Source: Bacteroidota bacterium (lineage in GTDB: Bacteria > Bacteroidota > Bacteroidia > Chitinophagales > LD1). Taken from it: a stretch of DNA of 60,944 nucleotides. Positions 9,135 through 17,154 of this stretch are shown in pieces. Position 1 is the stretch's first letter, and the number at the start of each line of letters is the position of its first letter. The notes under the pieces were generated by a model that saw only the letters and a program-made list of their open reading frames with translations, was not told the origin of the DNA and did not search any database. Both the position numbers and the translations under genes were made by a program. The DNA is taken from the NCBI GenBank assembly GCA_018267385.1, contig JAFDYN010000004.1, forward strand, positions 1 to 60,944, in the 5' to 3' direction.

Positions 9135-9576
9135 TTTAGACGTTAGATTTTAGACGTTAGACATTAGACAATGCAAATGCCCTCCGTGGGTTATTAATTT
9201 TTATTCAAAGTTTCTTTAAAGCCTCTGATCATTTTCTGTATTTCTTCCAGCTCATTTAAAACCGGAGGTAATACATCTTCTTTCACAAGTTCCAACTCGC
9301 CTGCTATCACCAGTTGAGTATAAAGTTCAAAAGAGGAGCCGATGGCAACACCTAAAAAGTAGTTAAACTCCTTATCCGTATTCCTACCAGCTCCTTCTGC
9401 AATATTTGAGGCGATAGACACTACCGCTCTTTTAGCTTGACTTGTCAGTTCATACCTTTCACTAGATGGGAACGTTGCAGCTATTTTATATACAGCTACC
9501 TTAATAGACCTCTTCCAGATGTTCAGCTCTTTGAAGTTGTGCATTGTCTAATGTCTATCGTCTAATGTCTAGCGTC
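9135..9576. mobile_element. FHB cassette 2: four-helix-bundle gene with inverted arms
   Basis: About 442 bp between the thiolase and acyl-CoA dehydrogenase genes. The right arm (9541-9576) begins GCATTGTCTAATGTCTATCG and the reverse complement of the left arm (9135-9174) begins GCATTGTCTAATGTCTAACG. The first 17 bases are identical and the rest nearly so, with a word of about ten bases (TCTAATG/TCTAACG) repeated in phase. The right arm contains the start codon of the enclosed gene. The GCATTGTCT core is shared with cassette 1. No flanking target-site duplication is obvious by eye. Confidence 0.62.
9194..9544 (-). CDS. four-helix-bundle protein (S23/IVS family), copy 2
   Basis: 116 residues, paralogue of the protein at 6920-7279. 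The core SIASNIAEGAGRNTDKEFNY (about 45-64) and the following GVAIGSSFELYTQL match it closely. No other domain is present and there is no secretion signal. The ATG used (MHNFKELNIW) lies inside the inverted arm of the cassette (GACAATGCAC on the coding strand), so the arm forms the 5' end of the gene and probably part of its leader. Its function is unknown. The whole gene sits between thiolase and acyl-CoA dehydrogenase genes in the same orientation. Confidence 0.88.
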   Translation of the reverse strand: MHNFKELNIWKRSIKVAVYKIAATFPSSERYELTSQAKRAVVSIASNIAEGAGRNTDKEFNYFLGVAIGSSFELYTQLVIAGELELVKEDVLPPVLNELEEIQKMIRGFKETLNKN

Positions 9577-9583
9577 TTCTCAA

Positions 9584-10759
9584 TTAGCTTATGAATTCGT
9601 AGATACCTGCGATACCCTGGCCGCCACCGATACAGGCTGTAGCCATGCCGTACTTGGCGCCGGTGCGGCGGGCTTCGTTGTAGAGCTTCTGGGTGAGCCA
9701 TGCGCCGGTGCACCCCAGTGGGTGACCGAGAGCGATAGCGCCGCCATTCACGTTGATCTTAGCAGGGTTGAGGCCGAGCTCATTGATCACTGCGAGTGAC
9801 TGTGATGCGAAAGCCTCATTCAGCTCGATCAGGTCGATGTCGTCTTGCTTCAGTCCTGCTTGCTTGAGCGCCTTAGGCACTGCAGCTACCGGGCCGATAC
9901 CCATGATGGTAGGATCCACACCTACAGAGGCGGCGGTGATCAGACGTGCGATCGGCTTCAGGCCGAGTTCGTTCACCATCTTCTCGCTCATCACTACTAC
10001 AAATGCCGCTCCGTCAGATGTCTGAGAGGAGTTGCCCGCAGTGATGGTGCCACCTACTTTGAATACCGGCTTCAGTGCAGCGAGGCCTTCTTTGGAAGTA
10101 TCCTTACGCGGACCTTCGTCAGCCGCTACAGTCACCTTGCGTGTCTTCTTCTTCGCACCGTCGAAGTAAGTTTCCTCTACCTCTACCGGTACGATCTCGT
10201 CCTTGAACTTGCCCGCCTCGATAGCAGCGAAAGCCTTCACGTGAGAGTTGTAGGAGAACTCGTCCATCGCCTCGCGGGTGATGCCGTACTTCTCAGCTAC
10301 CAGCTCGCCAGTGAGGCCCATGCCGATGTAGTACTCTGGGTTCTTCTTAGCGATCTCGTAGTTAGGTACGGTCTTGTAGCCTACAGTCGGTACGAGTGAC
10401 ATAGACTCGGTACCTCCTGCTATGATACAGTCGGCCATGCCGCTGCGGATCTTGGCGGTAGCGAGCGCGATGGTCTCGATACCGGAGCCGCAGTAGCGGT
10501 TTACTGTTACACCCGGTACTTCGATAGGCAGTGAGCGCACAGCTACCCAGCGTGCCATCTGGAGGCCTTGCTCAGCCTCAGGCACAGCGTTGCCGACGAT
10601 CAGATCGTCTACGCGCTTTGGGTCCAGACCCGGCACCTTAGTGAGCAGGTCAGTGATGGCGTAATATGCGAGGTCTACCGGTGATGTAAACCTGAAACCT
10701 CCCCTCTTTGATTTTCCTATTGCGGTCCTCGAACCAGCAACTATATATGCTTCTTGCAT
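9584..10759 (-). CDS. fadA: acetyl-CoA C-acyltransferase (thiolase)
   Basis: 391-residue thiolase catalysing CoA-dependent cleavage of 3-ketoacyl-CoA, the last step of beta-oxidation. The nucleophile C90 is in VNRYCGSGIETIALA, H346 in the GHPLGCTGA loop and the acid/base C376 in CIGGGQGIAG. Length is normal for the degradative (FadA/FadI) and biosynthetic thiolases. The operon context (FadN-type enzyme immediately upstream, acyl-CoA dehydrogenases downstream) argues for the degradative role. It is 48 bases from the fadN-like gene and is followed by FHB cassette 2. Confidence 0.96.
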   Translation of the reverse strand: MQEAYIVAGSRTAIGKSKRGGFRFTSPVDLAYYAITDLLTKVPGLDPKRVDDLIVGNAVPEAEQGLQMARWVAVRSLPIEVPGVTVNRYCGSGIETIALATAKIRSGMADCIIAGGTESMSLVPTVGYKTVPNYEIAKKNPEYYIGMGLTGELVAEKYGITREAMDEFSYNSHVKAFAAIEAGKFKDEIVPVEVEETYFDGAKKKTRKVTVAADEGPRKDTSKEGLAALKPVFKVGGTITAGNSSQTSDGAAFVVVMSEKMVNELGLKPIARLITAASVGVDPTIMGIGPVAAVPKALKQAGLKQDDIDLIELNEAFASQSLAVINELGLNPAKINVNGGAIALGHPLGCTGAWLTQKLYNEARRTGAKYGMATACIGGGQGIAGIYEFIS

Positions 10760-10807
10760 TTTATTATGAGTTTATGGATTAGTAATACTTATTAGACGAT
10801 TATCTGA

Positions 10808-13243
10808 TTAGTTCCTGAGTGGTTTGCCGCTAGTGAGGATAGACTGGATACGCTCCAGTGTCTTCTTCTCGCCACAGAGAGAGAGGAATGCCTCACGCTC
10901 CAGATCCAGCAGGTACTGCTCGGTCACCTTAGACTCAGCAGAGAGATCGCCGCCGCAGAGTACGTAGGCTATCTTCTTAGCAATGAGCATATCGTGATCG
11001 CTGGCATATTTGCCCACGTTGAATGCTGCTGCACCTGCGTAGAGTGCTGCCAGGCCTGCGCGGCCGAGGACAGTCACATCGTTGCGCATAGGCTTCTGCA
11101 CGTAGCCGTCATTGTAGAGCTCGAGTACTTTGGCTTTCGCCTCTGCGAGTACGCGTGATTGATTCACTACGATAAAGTCTTTCTTCTTATCCAGTACACC
11201 TACTGAGTAGCCTTCCTGGCCAGAGGTAGCCACTTTCGCGGTAGCGATAGCGGTGAACTTCTCAGCGAGGACAGGGATCATCGGGTCTCCTGCATAGTAC
11301 GCGTCAGATGCGCGTACGGCCATCTCCTTGGTACCGCCACCGCCCGGGATGAGGCCCACACCTACCTCTACGAGGCCGATGTATGTCTCAGCCGCTACAG
11401 CCGCAGCATCGGAGTGCATGGTAAACTCGCAGCCACCGCCGAGGGTCAGCCCGTGAGGAGCAGCTACGACTGGGATAGAAGAGTAACGGCAGCGACCGGT
11501 AGTGTGCTGGAACGCGCGGATAGCGAAGTCCAGCTCATCATAGTCCTGCTCGATAGCCATCATAAAGATCATAGCGAGGTTGGCACCTGCAGAGAAGTTA
11601 GGATTGTCATGGCCGAGTACGACGCCCTTCCAGCCTTGTGCTTCTGCGATGTCGATCGCCTTATTGATACCCTCCAGTACGCCACCGCCGAGGGAGTTCA
11701 TCTTGGTATTCCACGAGATATTCAGTACACCGTCACCGATGTCATCGATACGTGCATCCTGATTCTTCCACACCGGCCTTTGAGTGAAGACATTGTCCAT
11801 GATGATGAATGCCTCACGGCCAGGGATAGCCTTGTAGCTCTTAGACTTCACATCATAGTACTTGCGTACACCGTTCTCTACAGTGTAGAAAGTCTTGAAG
11901 CCGCCTGCCAGCATCTCCTCTACCCATGCGCCGAGCTTGAAGCCCATCGCCTTTACATCAGCTATGATCTTCTCTACGCCTATCACATCCCACTGCTCAA
12001 ATGGGCCGAGCTCCCAGCCGAAGCCTGCACGCATCGCATCATCGAGGCGGTACAGCTCATCAGAGATCTCAGGGATACGGTTAGATACATAAGCTGATAC
12101 ATAAGCTGTCAGCTTCTTGAGGAATTCGCCGTGCTTGTCAGTCTGCTTAGAGACAGCTACGAGGCGCTTCTTGAGGTCGTCTATATTCTTCAGCTCAGTA
12201 GTAGCTGATTTGGTCTTTGCAGATGGCTTGTACTCGAGTGTCTTCCAGTCCAGTGTGCTGAATGACTTCTTGCCTTCCGGAGTCTTGGTCTTTTTGAAGA
12301 AACCCTGGCCAGACTTATCGCCCCACCATTTGTTCTCGTTCATGGTCATGATCCATGATGGTACTTGCATTACGTCGCGCATTTCGTCGTTTGGCAGGTT
12401 GTCGTATGCGCCCTTCATTACCTTGATCATGGTGTCGAGGCCTACCACGTCCGTAGTACGGAAGGTAGCAGACTTAGGCTTGCCGATCAGTGTGCCGGTG
12501 ATAGCGTCTACCTCATCTACTGTCAGGTCCATCTCCTGCATCAGCTTGATCACTGCGGCTATGGAGAATACACCTACACGGTTTGCAATAAAGGCTGGTG
12601 TGTCTTTGCAAAGTACGGTCTGCTTGCCGAGGAATACGTCACCGTAGTTCATCAGGAAGTCGATCACCTCTTGATTAGTAGTCGCTGTAGGGATGATCTC
12701 GAGAAGGCGCAGGTAGCGAGGAGGATTGAAGAAGTGCGTACCACAGAAGTGCGCCTGGAAGTCTGCGCTCCTGCCCTCTGCCATGAGGTGGATAGGTATA
12801 CCAGAGGTATTGGATGTGATGAGGGTACCTGGCTTGCGGTATTTCTCCACTTGCTCAAATACCTTCTTCTTGATGTCGAGATTCTCTACTACTACTTCTA
12901 TCACCCAGTCGCAGTCCTTGATCCACGACATGTTGTCGTCAAAGTTGCCTGTAGTGACGCGGCTCGCAAAAGCCTTATCATATATAGGTGATGGATTAGA
13001 CTTCAGGGCAAATGCCAGGGAGTCGTTAGCGATCTTATTGCGCACGGCTGGCTTCTTCAGGTCCTCTTCGCTCGCATCGCGCGGTACGATATCGAGGAGT
13101 ACTACCGGCAGGCCGATATTGGCAAAGTGCATGGCGATACGTGATCCCATCACACCTGAGCCGAGTACGGCCACCTTCTTGATCTTCCTGGTCTTAGCTG
13201 GCGTGACTTGCACGGCCTTCTTTTCTGTTGCTACAGCATCCAT
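10808..13243 (-). CDS. fadN: 3-hydroxyacyl-CoA dehydrogenase/enoyl-CoA hydratase, FadN type
   Basis: 811-residue bifunctional enzyme for hydration and NAD-dependent oxidation in beta-oxidation. The NAD-binding Rossmann motif comes first (VAVLGSGVMGSRIAMHFA, about 25-42). The catalytic His follows in FCGTHFFNPPRYLRLLEI. The crotonase-type hydratase domain is C-terminal (GHDNPNFSAGANLA, then TLGGGCEFTMHSD and GVGLIPGGGGTKEM). This domain order is that of Bacillus FadN and the reverse of E. coli FadB. The gene order FadN, thiolase, acyl-CoA dehydrogenase also matches fadNAE. It follows the TetR gene by 46 bases, so it is probably in the same transcript. Confidence 0.94.
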   Translation of the reverse strand: MDAVATEKKAVQVTPAKTRKIKKVAVLGSGVMGSRIAMHFANIGLPVVLLDIVPRDASEEDLKKPAVRNKIANDSLAFALKSNPSPIYDKAFASRVTTGNFDDNMSWIKDCDWVIEVVVENLDIKKKVFEQVEKYRKPGTLITSNTSGIPIHLMAEGRSADFQAHFCGTHFFNPPRYLRLLEIIPTATTNQEVIDFLMNYGDVFLGKQTVLCKDTPAFIANRVGVFSIAAVIKLMQEMDLTVDEVDAITGTLIGKPKSATFRTTDVVGLDTMIKVMKGAYDNLPNDEMRDVMQVPSWIMTMNENKWWGDKSGQGFFKKTKTPEGKKSFSTLDWKTLEYKPSAKTKSATTELKNIDDLKKRLVAVSKQTDKHGEFLKKLTAYVSAYVSNRIPEISDELYRLDDAMRAGFGWELGPFEQWDVIGVEKIIADVKAMGFKLGAWVEEMLAGGFKTFYTVENGVRKYYDVKSKSYKAIPGREAFIIMDNVFTQRPVWKNQDARIDDIGDGVLNISWNTKMNSLGGGVLEGINKAIDIAEAQGWKGVVLGHDNPNFSAGANLAMIFMMAIEQDYDELDFAIRAFQHTTGRCRYSSIPVVAAPHGLTLGGGCEFTMHSDAAAVAAETYIGLVEVGVGLIPGGGGTKEMAVRASDAYYAGDPMIPVLAEKFTAIATAKVATSGQEGYSVGVLDKKKDFIVVNQSRVLAEAKAKVLELYNDGYVQKPMRNDVTVLGRAGLAALYAGAAAFNVGKYASDHDMLIAKKIAYVLCGGDLSAESKVTEQYLLDLEREAFLSLCGEKKTLERIQSILTSGKPLRN

Positions 13244-13289
13244 GTTGGTGTTATTTGAAGTTTTTAGTGTTTTATAGTTGAAAAGGTTG

Positions 13290-13889
13290 TCAGTTTATTT
13301 TCTCCATCTCTACGCGCTTGGTCACATTGCTCTTCTCCAGGCGGTTTAGTACGCGCTTGATAGTATTCTTGAGATAGGAGTGATCATTGAATACACGGGA
13401 GAACATGAGGCTGCCCTCTATCTCAGCCACACTGCGCTCGGCCAGCTCATCTGCTATATCCTCCGGATACTTGTCCAGGTAGATGGTCTTGATAGCGTGG
13501 AAGAAGTCAGTGAAGAAGTGGCGTACCAGCTCGGCAAACTCCGGCACCATGAGGGCACTCTCTACGCCTACATTGCCCATCAGTGAGCCGGTCTCTTCAT
13601 TGAGAAAGATCTCCTCTGCGGCATCAAAGAGTTTTTCCAAACGGTCGTTAGGGGTCAGGCTCTTATCATAGGCAAAGGCGAAGACCTTGCTCTTGAAGTA
13701 TTCGTGTACAGTACGGATGACCTTTTTCATCAGGTCCTCCTTGCTGGGAAAGTAATGGTAGAGGGAGCCCTTCTGCAGGCCACAGGCTGCCGCTATGTCT
13801 GCCATAGAGGTGTGGTAGTAGCTCTGCTTGCGAAATAGCTTGAGCGACTCGATGATGATCAGCTGCTCGTCTACTTTTTGCTTAGGCAT
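13290..13889 (-). CDS. TetR/AcrR family regulator
   Basis: 199 residues. The N-terminal helix-turn-helix at about 20-50 is typical (TSMADIAAACGLQKGSLYHY, then FPSKEDL). The ligand-binding C-terminal domain is variable, as in the family. It is the first gene of the fad operon. By analogy with Bacillus FadR and similar regulators it probably represses beta-oxidation until acyl-CoA binds; this is inference from position. A perfect 16-bp palindrome of TetR-operator type lies 43 bases upstream of its start, which suggests autoregulation and control of the whole operon. Confidence 0.9.
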   Translation of the reverse strand: MPKQKVDEQLIIIESLKLFRKQSYYHTSMADIAAACGLQKGSLYHYFPSKEDLMKKVIRTVHEYFKSKVFAFAYDKSLTPNDRLEKLFDAAEEIFLNEETGSLMGNVGVESALMVPEFAELVRHFFTDFFHAIKTIYLDKYPEDIADELAERSVAEIEGSLMFSRVFNDHSYLKNTIKRVLNRLEKSNVTKRVEMEKIN

Positions 13890-13931
13890 AAATTATTAAT
13901 TGGTCTACGAAGCTAGAAAGCTTTTTCTACT

Positions 13932-13947
13932 TACCAAACGATTGGTA
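13932..13947. promoter_or_regulatory. candidate TetR operator
   Basis: Perfect palindrome TACCAA-ACGA-TTGGTA in the 153-bp gap between the tetR gene and the divergent cytochrome gene. TetR-family regulators usually bind such 14-20 bp palindromes next to their own gene. It could also affect the cytochrome gene at 14043. I saw no second copy in the operon. Confidence 0.6.
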
Positions 13948-14042
13948 GGTAAAAATGTTTGGGGTAAAATGTTAAATTCAGTCATTGTAAAAATTTGGTA
14001 TGTATGACCATTATCATAGCTTTACCAGCCTAAACCCAATCC

Positions 14043-15035
14043 ATGAAAAAGTTAGTTCGTATACTATTGTATACCCTTGTGCTGGTCATTGTGTTAGCCG
14101 GCGGTTTTGTCACCTTTCTGGAGGTGCGCGGCGTACCAAAATATGACGCTCCACAGATACCTGACTTTAAGGCTGAAGTGACACCAGAGCGCCTGGTGCA
14201 GGGCACCAAAATAGCCAGTGTACAATGCATGGTCTGCCACCGCGGCAAAGACAACAAGCTGGTAGGCAGGCAGTTGACTGAACTGCCAAAGGAATTTGGT
14301 ACCATCTTCTCCGCCAATATCACGCATAGCAAAGATCACGGTATCGGCGGCTGGACAGACAGCGAGCTAGCCTACTTCCTCCGTACCGGGGTCAGGAAGA
14401 ATGGCCAGTATGCACCTATATATATGCCTAAGTTCGGCCACCTGAGTGATGAGGACCTGAAAAGCGTGATCGTATGGCTGCGCTCAGATGATCCTCAGCT
14501 GGCATCTACTGAGGAGGCTACAGTACCATCACAGCCGAGCCTTCTGGTCAAATTTCTGTGCCTCGTAGCCTTCAAACCGCTGCCATATCCTACCGCTGTA
14601 GTACCGCAACCTGATACTACGAATGTGACTGAGTATGGCAAGTACCTGGTGACGGGCCGCTATGACTGCTACACCTGCCACTCTGCAGACTTTACCAAGC
14701 TGGATATGGCCAATCCGGAGAAGTCTCTCGGCTATTGCGGTGGTGGCAATACGATGCTGAACCTGGCTAGCAATAAGATCTTTACTGCTAATATCACGCT
14801 GGATGAAAAGACCGGCCTCGGCAGCTGGACCGAGGATGACTTCCTCCGCGCCATGCATGAGCAGAAAAACAAAAGCGGTCACGCCCTTCGCTTCCCCATG
14901 CTACCTTACAATGCCCTGACAGATAACGAAGTCCACGCCATCTGGCAGTATCTGCGTACAGTACCTAAGATAGAGAACGAGGTCAACCGTCAGTATGATG
15001 TGGACCTCGATGCGCCACAGGTAGCGTCCAACTGA
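14043..15035 (+). CDS. membrane-anchored dihaem c-type cytochrome
   Basis: 330 residues with an uncleaved-looking N-terminal membrane anchor (about 5-26) and two haem-attachment motifs, CMVCH (about 62-66) and CYTCH (about 206-210). Each sits in its own cytochrome c domain. The motifs are followed by conserved NITHSKDHGIGGWTD and NITLDEKTGLGSWTEDDF segments, as in the cytochrome subunits of alcohol/aldehyde-type dehydrogenases, with Met-containing loops further on. It would carry electrons in the periplasm. The partner dehydrogenase is not in the window. It is divergent from the fad regulator. Confidence 0.9.
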   Translation: MKKLVRILLYTLVLVIVLAGGFVTFLEVRGVPKYDAPQIPDFKAEVTPERLVQGTKIASVQCMVCHRGKDNKLVGRQLTELPKEFGTIFSANITHSKDHGIGGWTDSELAYFLRTGVRKNGQYAPIYMPKFGHLSDEDLKSVIVWLRSDDPQLASTEEATVPSQPSLLVKFLCLVAFKPLPYPTAVVPQPDTTNVTEYGKYLVTGRYDCYTCHSADFTKLDMANPEKSLGYCGGGNTMLNLASNKIFTANITLDEKTGLGSWTEDDFLRAMHEQKNKSGHALRFPMLPYNALTDNEVHAIWQYLRTVPKIENEVNRQYDVDLDAPQVASN

Positions 15036-15063
15036 TCCTGGCCGTTAGCTTTCTGCATACCAA

Positions 15064-15095
15064 ATTGTTAAATCATTGTTCCGACAATAATTTTG
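15064..15095 (+). promoter_or_regulatory. candidate Bacteroidota-type promoter
   Basis: TAATTTTG at 15088-15095 fits the TAnnTTTG -7 box, and ATTG at 15064-15067 lies 20 bases upstream as a partial -33 box. It precedes the choice-of-anchor V gene by about 70 bases. Seen by eye only. Confidence 0.4.
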
Positions 15096-15165
15096 CCGGT
15101 CCGTGTCATTGATTTGTCATATTTTCAGCAACACTAAAAAATAATTCACCGAAACATTTACGTCA

Positions 15166-16062
15166 ATGAAGAACAAAATTACACTGCTGACCTTCTCTGC
15201 TCTGGTCGCTGTACTACTCTGCAGCTACCGTCCCGGCCCTGCTCATGATGCCGGCGCAAACTGTACCGGATCTGACGGCGGCACTGCTGCCTGCGGTGGT
15301 GGTGGCTGCCATACCAGCACACTGACCAGTTCACTGGGTACTGTCCTTGAGTTTGACTCTGCAGGTACGCCTGTGACCAGCTATGTGCCCGGCGGCAGCT
15401 ATAGCGTAAAGATCACAGCTACCAATGGCACCAGCTCTACGCTACCTAAGTTTGGCTTTCAGCTCGTCAGTATCACAGCAGCGAGTGCAGGAGGCAATAG
15501 CAATGTACAGGCAGGTACATGGGGCTCCAGCCTGCCTGGCAGCGTGCGCAATACGACCACCTCGCAATCTGGGCTGACCATCCCTGTGATAGAGCAGTCC
15601 GGCTTCCTCTCGCCTTCATCAGGCTCTGGCGGCTCAGGTACGGTATATACAGAGACGATCAACTGGACAGCGCCCGCAGCAGGTACCGGAGACGTAAAGA
15701 TATATGGAGTGATACAAGCTGTGAATGCTACCGGCAATCAAACCGGAGACAAGTCACAGCAGGCATCGCCACTGACCATCACGGAGGCCGTGGTCGCGCC
15801 TAACGGTATCAATGATCCGACCCTGACCAATGCGCTCAGCGTCTACCCTACCATCACCAGCGGCACGGTGAATGTAGCTGTCAAGGCTGCTATCAACGAC
15901 CTGGGCTATGAGGTATACAGCATAGACGGTGCGCAGCATGCACATGGCATCATAGCAGGCGACCACGCTACGCTGGACCTCTCCGGCCTGGCCACCGGTA
16001 TGTACCTGGTGCGTATGCACAGCCAGAACAATACCGCTACGTACAAAGTCATAAAAAACTAG
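15166..16062 (+). CDS. choice-of-anchor V protein with T9SS sorting domain
   Basis: 298 residues. It starts with a signal peptide (MKNKITLLTFSALVAVLLCSY). Next comes a Cys/Gly-rich segment (about 29-47) with NCTGSDGG and CGGGGCHTS, followed by a Reelin-like beta-sandwich typical of choice-of-anchor V proteins. From about 220 to the end is a type A T9SS sorting domain (LSVYPTITSGTVNV, then GMYLVRM and KVIKN). The CX4CH arrangement resembles, but is not, the canonical CXXCH haem motif. It is exported and probably attached to the cell surface. It lies between two cytochrome-type genes, which suggests a role in extracytoplasmic redox work, but this is inference. Confidence 0.85.
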   Translation: MKNKITLLTFSALVAVLLCSYRPGPAHDAGANCTGSDGGTAACGGGGCHTSTLTSSLGTVLEFDSAGTPVTSYVPGGSYSVKITATNGTSSTLPKFGFQLVSITAASAGGNSNVQAGTWGSSLPGSVRNTTTSQSGLTIPVIEQSGFLSPSSGSGGSGTVYTETINWTAPAAGTGDVKIYGVIQAVNATGNQTGDKSQQASPLTITEAVVAPNGINDPTLTNALSVYPTITSGTVNVAVKAAINDLGYEVYSIDGAQHAHGIIAGDHATLDLSGLATGMYLVRMHSQNNTATYKVIKN

Positions 16063-16082
16063 AAATCACTGAGTATACGTCT

Positions 16083-16115
16083 ACAAAGGCGGCCCATTGG
16101 CCGCCTTTGTTATTT
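16083..16115. terminator. strong bidirectional-looking hairpin
   Basis: 12-bp perfect stem ACAAAGGCGGCC/GGCCGCCTTTGT with a CATT loop (16083-16110), 20 bases after the choice-of-anchor V stop. The T-run after it is short. Confidence 0.8.
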
Positions 16116-16146
16116 GGGTATTTAACAAATCAAGTAAGTTTAATGT

Positions 16147-16647
16147 ATGAAATCATCTATCAAGATCATACTGGGTATCATAGTGGTACTCATAGCCATA
16201 CAGCTCTACCGCCCGGCGCGCAATGAGTCAAACGATCAGTCTCACAGCATCGCTACTGTCTATGCGGTGCCGGCACAGGTCAGCCAGATACTGCAGCCCG
16301 CCTGCTACGACTGCCATAGCAACTATACCATCTATCCCTGGTACGCCAATGTGCAGCCGGTGGCCTCCTGGCTCACCCACCACGTGAATGAGGGTAAAGA
16401 AGAGCTCAACTTCTCAGAGTTTGCCACCTACAGCCCGCGGCGCCAGTACCACAAGCTGGAGGAAATGATCAAAATGGTGGATGATAAAAAGATGCCGCTG
16501 GAGTCATACACGCTGATACACAAGGATGCCATACTGAGCGTCGACCAGCGCACCATCCTGACACAATGGGCACAGGGCATCATGGATACAATGAAGGCCA
16601 CCTACCCCGCAGACAGTCTGAAGCGGCCTAAACGCAAGCCGGAATAG
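16147..16647 (+). CDS. haem-binding domain protein (Haem_bd)
   Basis: 166 residues. An N-terminal membrane anchor (about 4-21) is followed by the Haem_bd pattern LQPACYDCHSNYTIYPWYANVQP, in which CYDCH (about 57-61) attaches haem c. The conserved W, HHV and the MPLESYTLIH region of this Bacteroidota family follow. It is expected on the periplasmic side of the inner membrane. It is downstream of the cytochrome and choice-of-anchor V genes but separated from them by a terminator, so it has its own promoter. Residues 147-166 are basic and Pro-rich. Confidence 0.9.
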   Translation: MKSSIKIILGIIVVLIAIQLYRPARNESNDQSHSIATVYAVPAQVSQILQPACYDCHSNYTIYPWYANVQPVASWLTHHVNEGKEELNFSEFATYSPRRQYHKLEEMIKMVDDKKMPLESYTLIHKDAILSVDQRTILTQWAQGIMDTMKATYPADSLKRPKRKPE

Positions 16648-16703
16648 TCATTCGCGGATGCGGCTGAGTTTCTGTATTTTAGCCGCTGCATCAAAATATA
16701 TCT

Positions 16704-17123
16704 ATGGCACTCGTACCGTGCAGGGAATGCGGCAAAGAAGTAAGCGACGCGGCTGAGAAATGCCCCTACTGCGGCATCAGTACCCCTAGCAAAAAACGCA
16801 GGCAGGTAAAACTGGTGATCACCGCTATAGTGATACTGCTGCTCATAGGCGGTGGTGCATGGGCGTATCACAAAGTATCGCAGGTTTTCTCTCCTGATAC
16901 GACCACATCAGACTCTACTCACCCCGCACCCAAACTGGACAAAACAGCTCCGGTGAAGCAGCAGATCATACAAAAGGACTACAAAGATAAAGTAGGTGAG
17001 ATGCTGGACAGCGATAAATCTATAGGCGAGATCAGCAATGAGACCGGGCTGAGCAAAAAAGAAATCCGCCGGATCAAGAAAGAAAAAGCCCAAAAAGAGA
17101 AAGACAAGGCTGCGGGCAAGTAA
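16704..17123 (+). CDS. zinc-ribbon single-pass membrane protein
   Basis: 139 residues. An N-terminal zinc ribbon has the four ligands C6, C9, C20 and C23 (PCRECG...CPYCG). A membrane segment follows at about 36-55, then a Thr/Pro-rich linker and a charged C-terminal helix (about 90-139) with a KKEIRRIKKEKAQ-type repeat, probably a coiled coil. The region SIGEISNETGLSKKEIRRIK also looks like a short helix-turn-helix or SpoIIID-like turn. Zinc-ribbon membrane proteins of this shape are common and mostly of unknown role. It is convergent with the agmatine deiminase gene. Confidence 0.75.
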   Translation: MALVPCRECGKEVSDAAEKCPYCGISTPSKKRRQVKLVITAIVILLLIGGGAWAYHKVSQVFSPDTTTSDSTHPAPKLDKTAPVKQQIIQKDYKDKVGEMLDSDKSIGEISNETGLSKKEIRRIKKEKAQKEKDKAAGK

Positions 17124-17154
17124 GTCATTTGAGAAGACACATAATGACGCATCT

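Noticed and set aside
6879..9576. Diversity-generating retroelement around the four-helix-bundle (Avd-like) genes
   Set aside because: No reverse transcriptase, no template/variable repeat pair and no C-type-lectin target found; the FHB genes stand alone.
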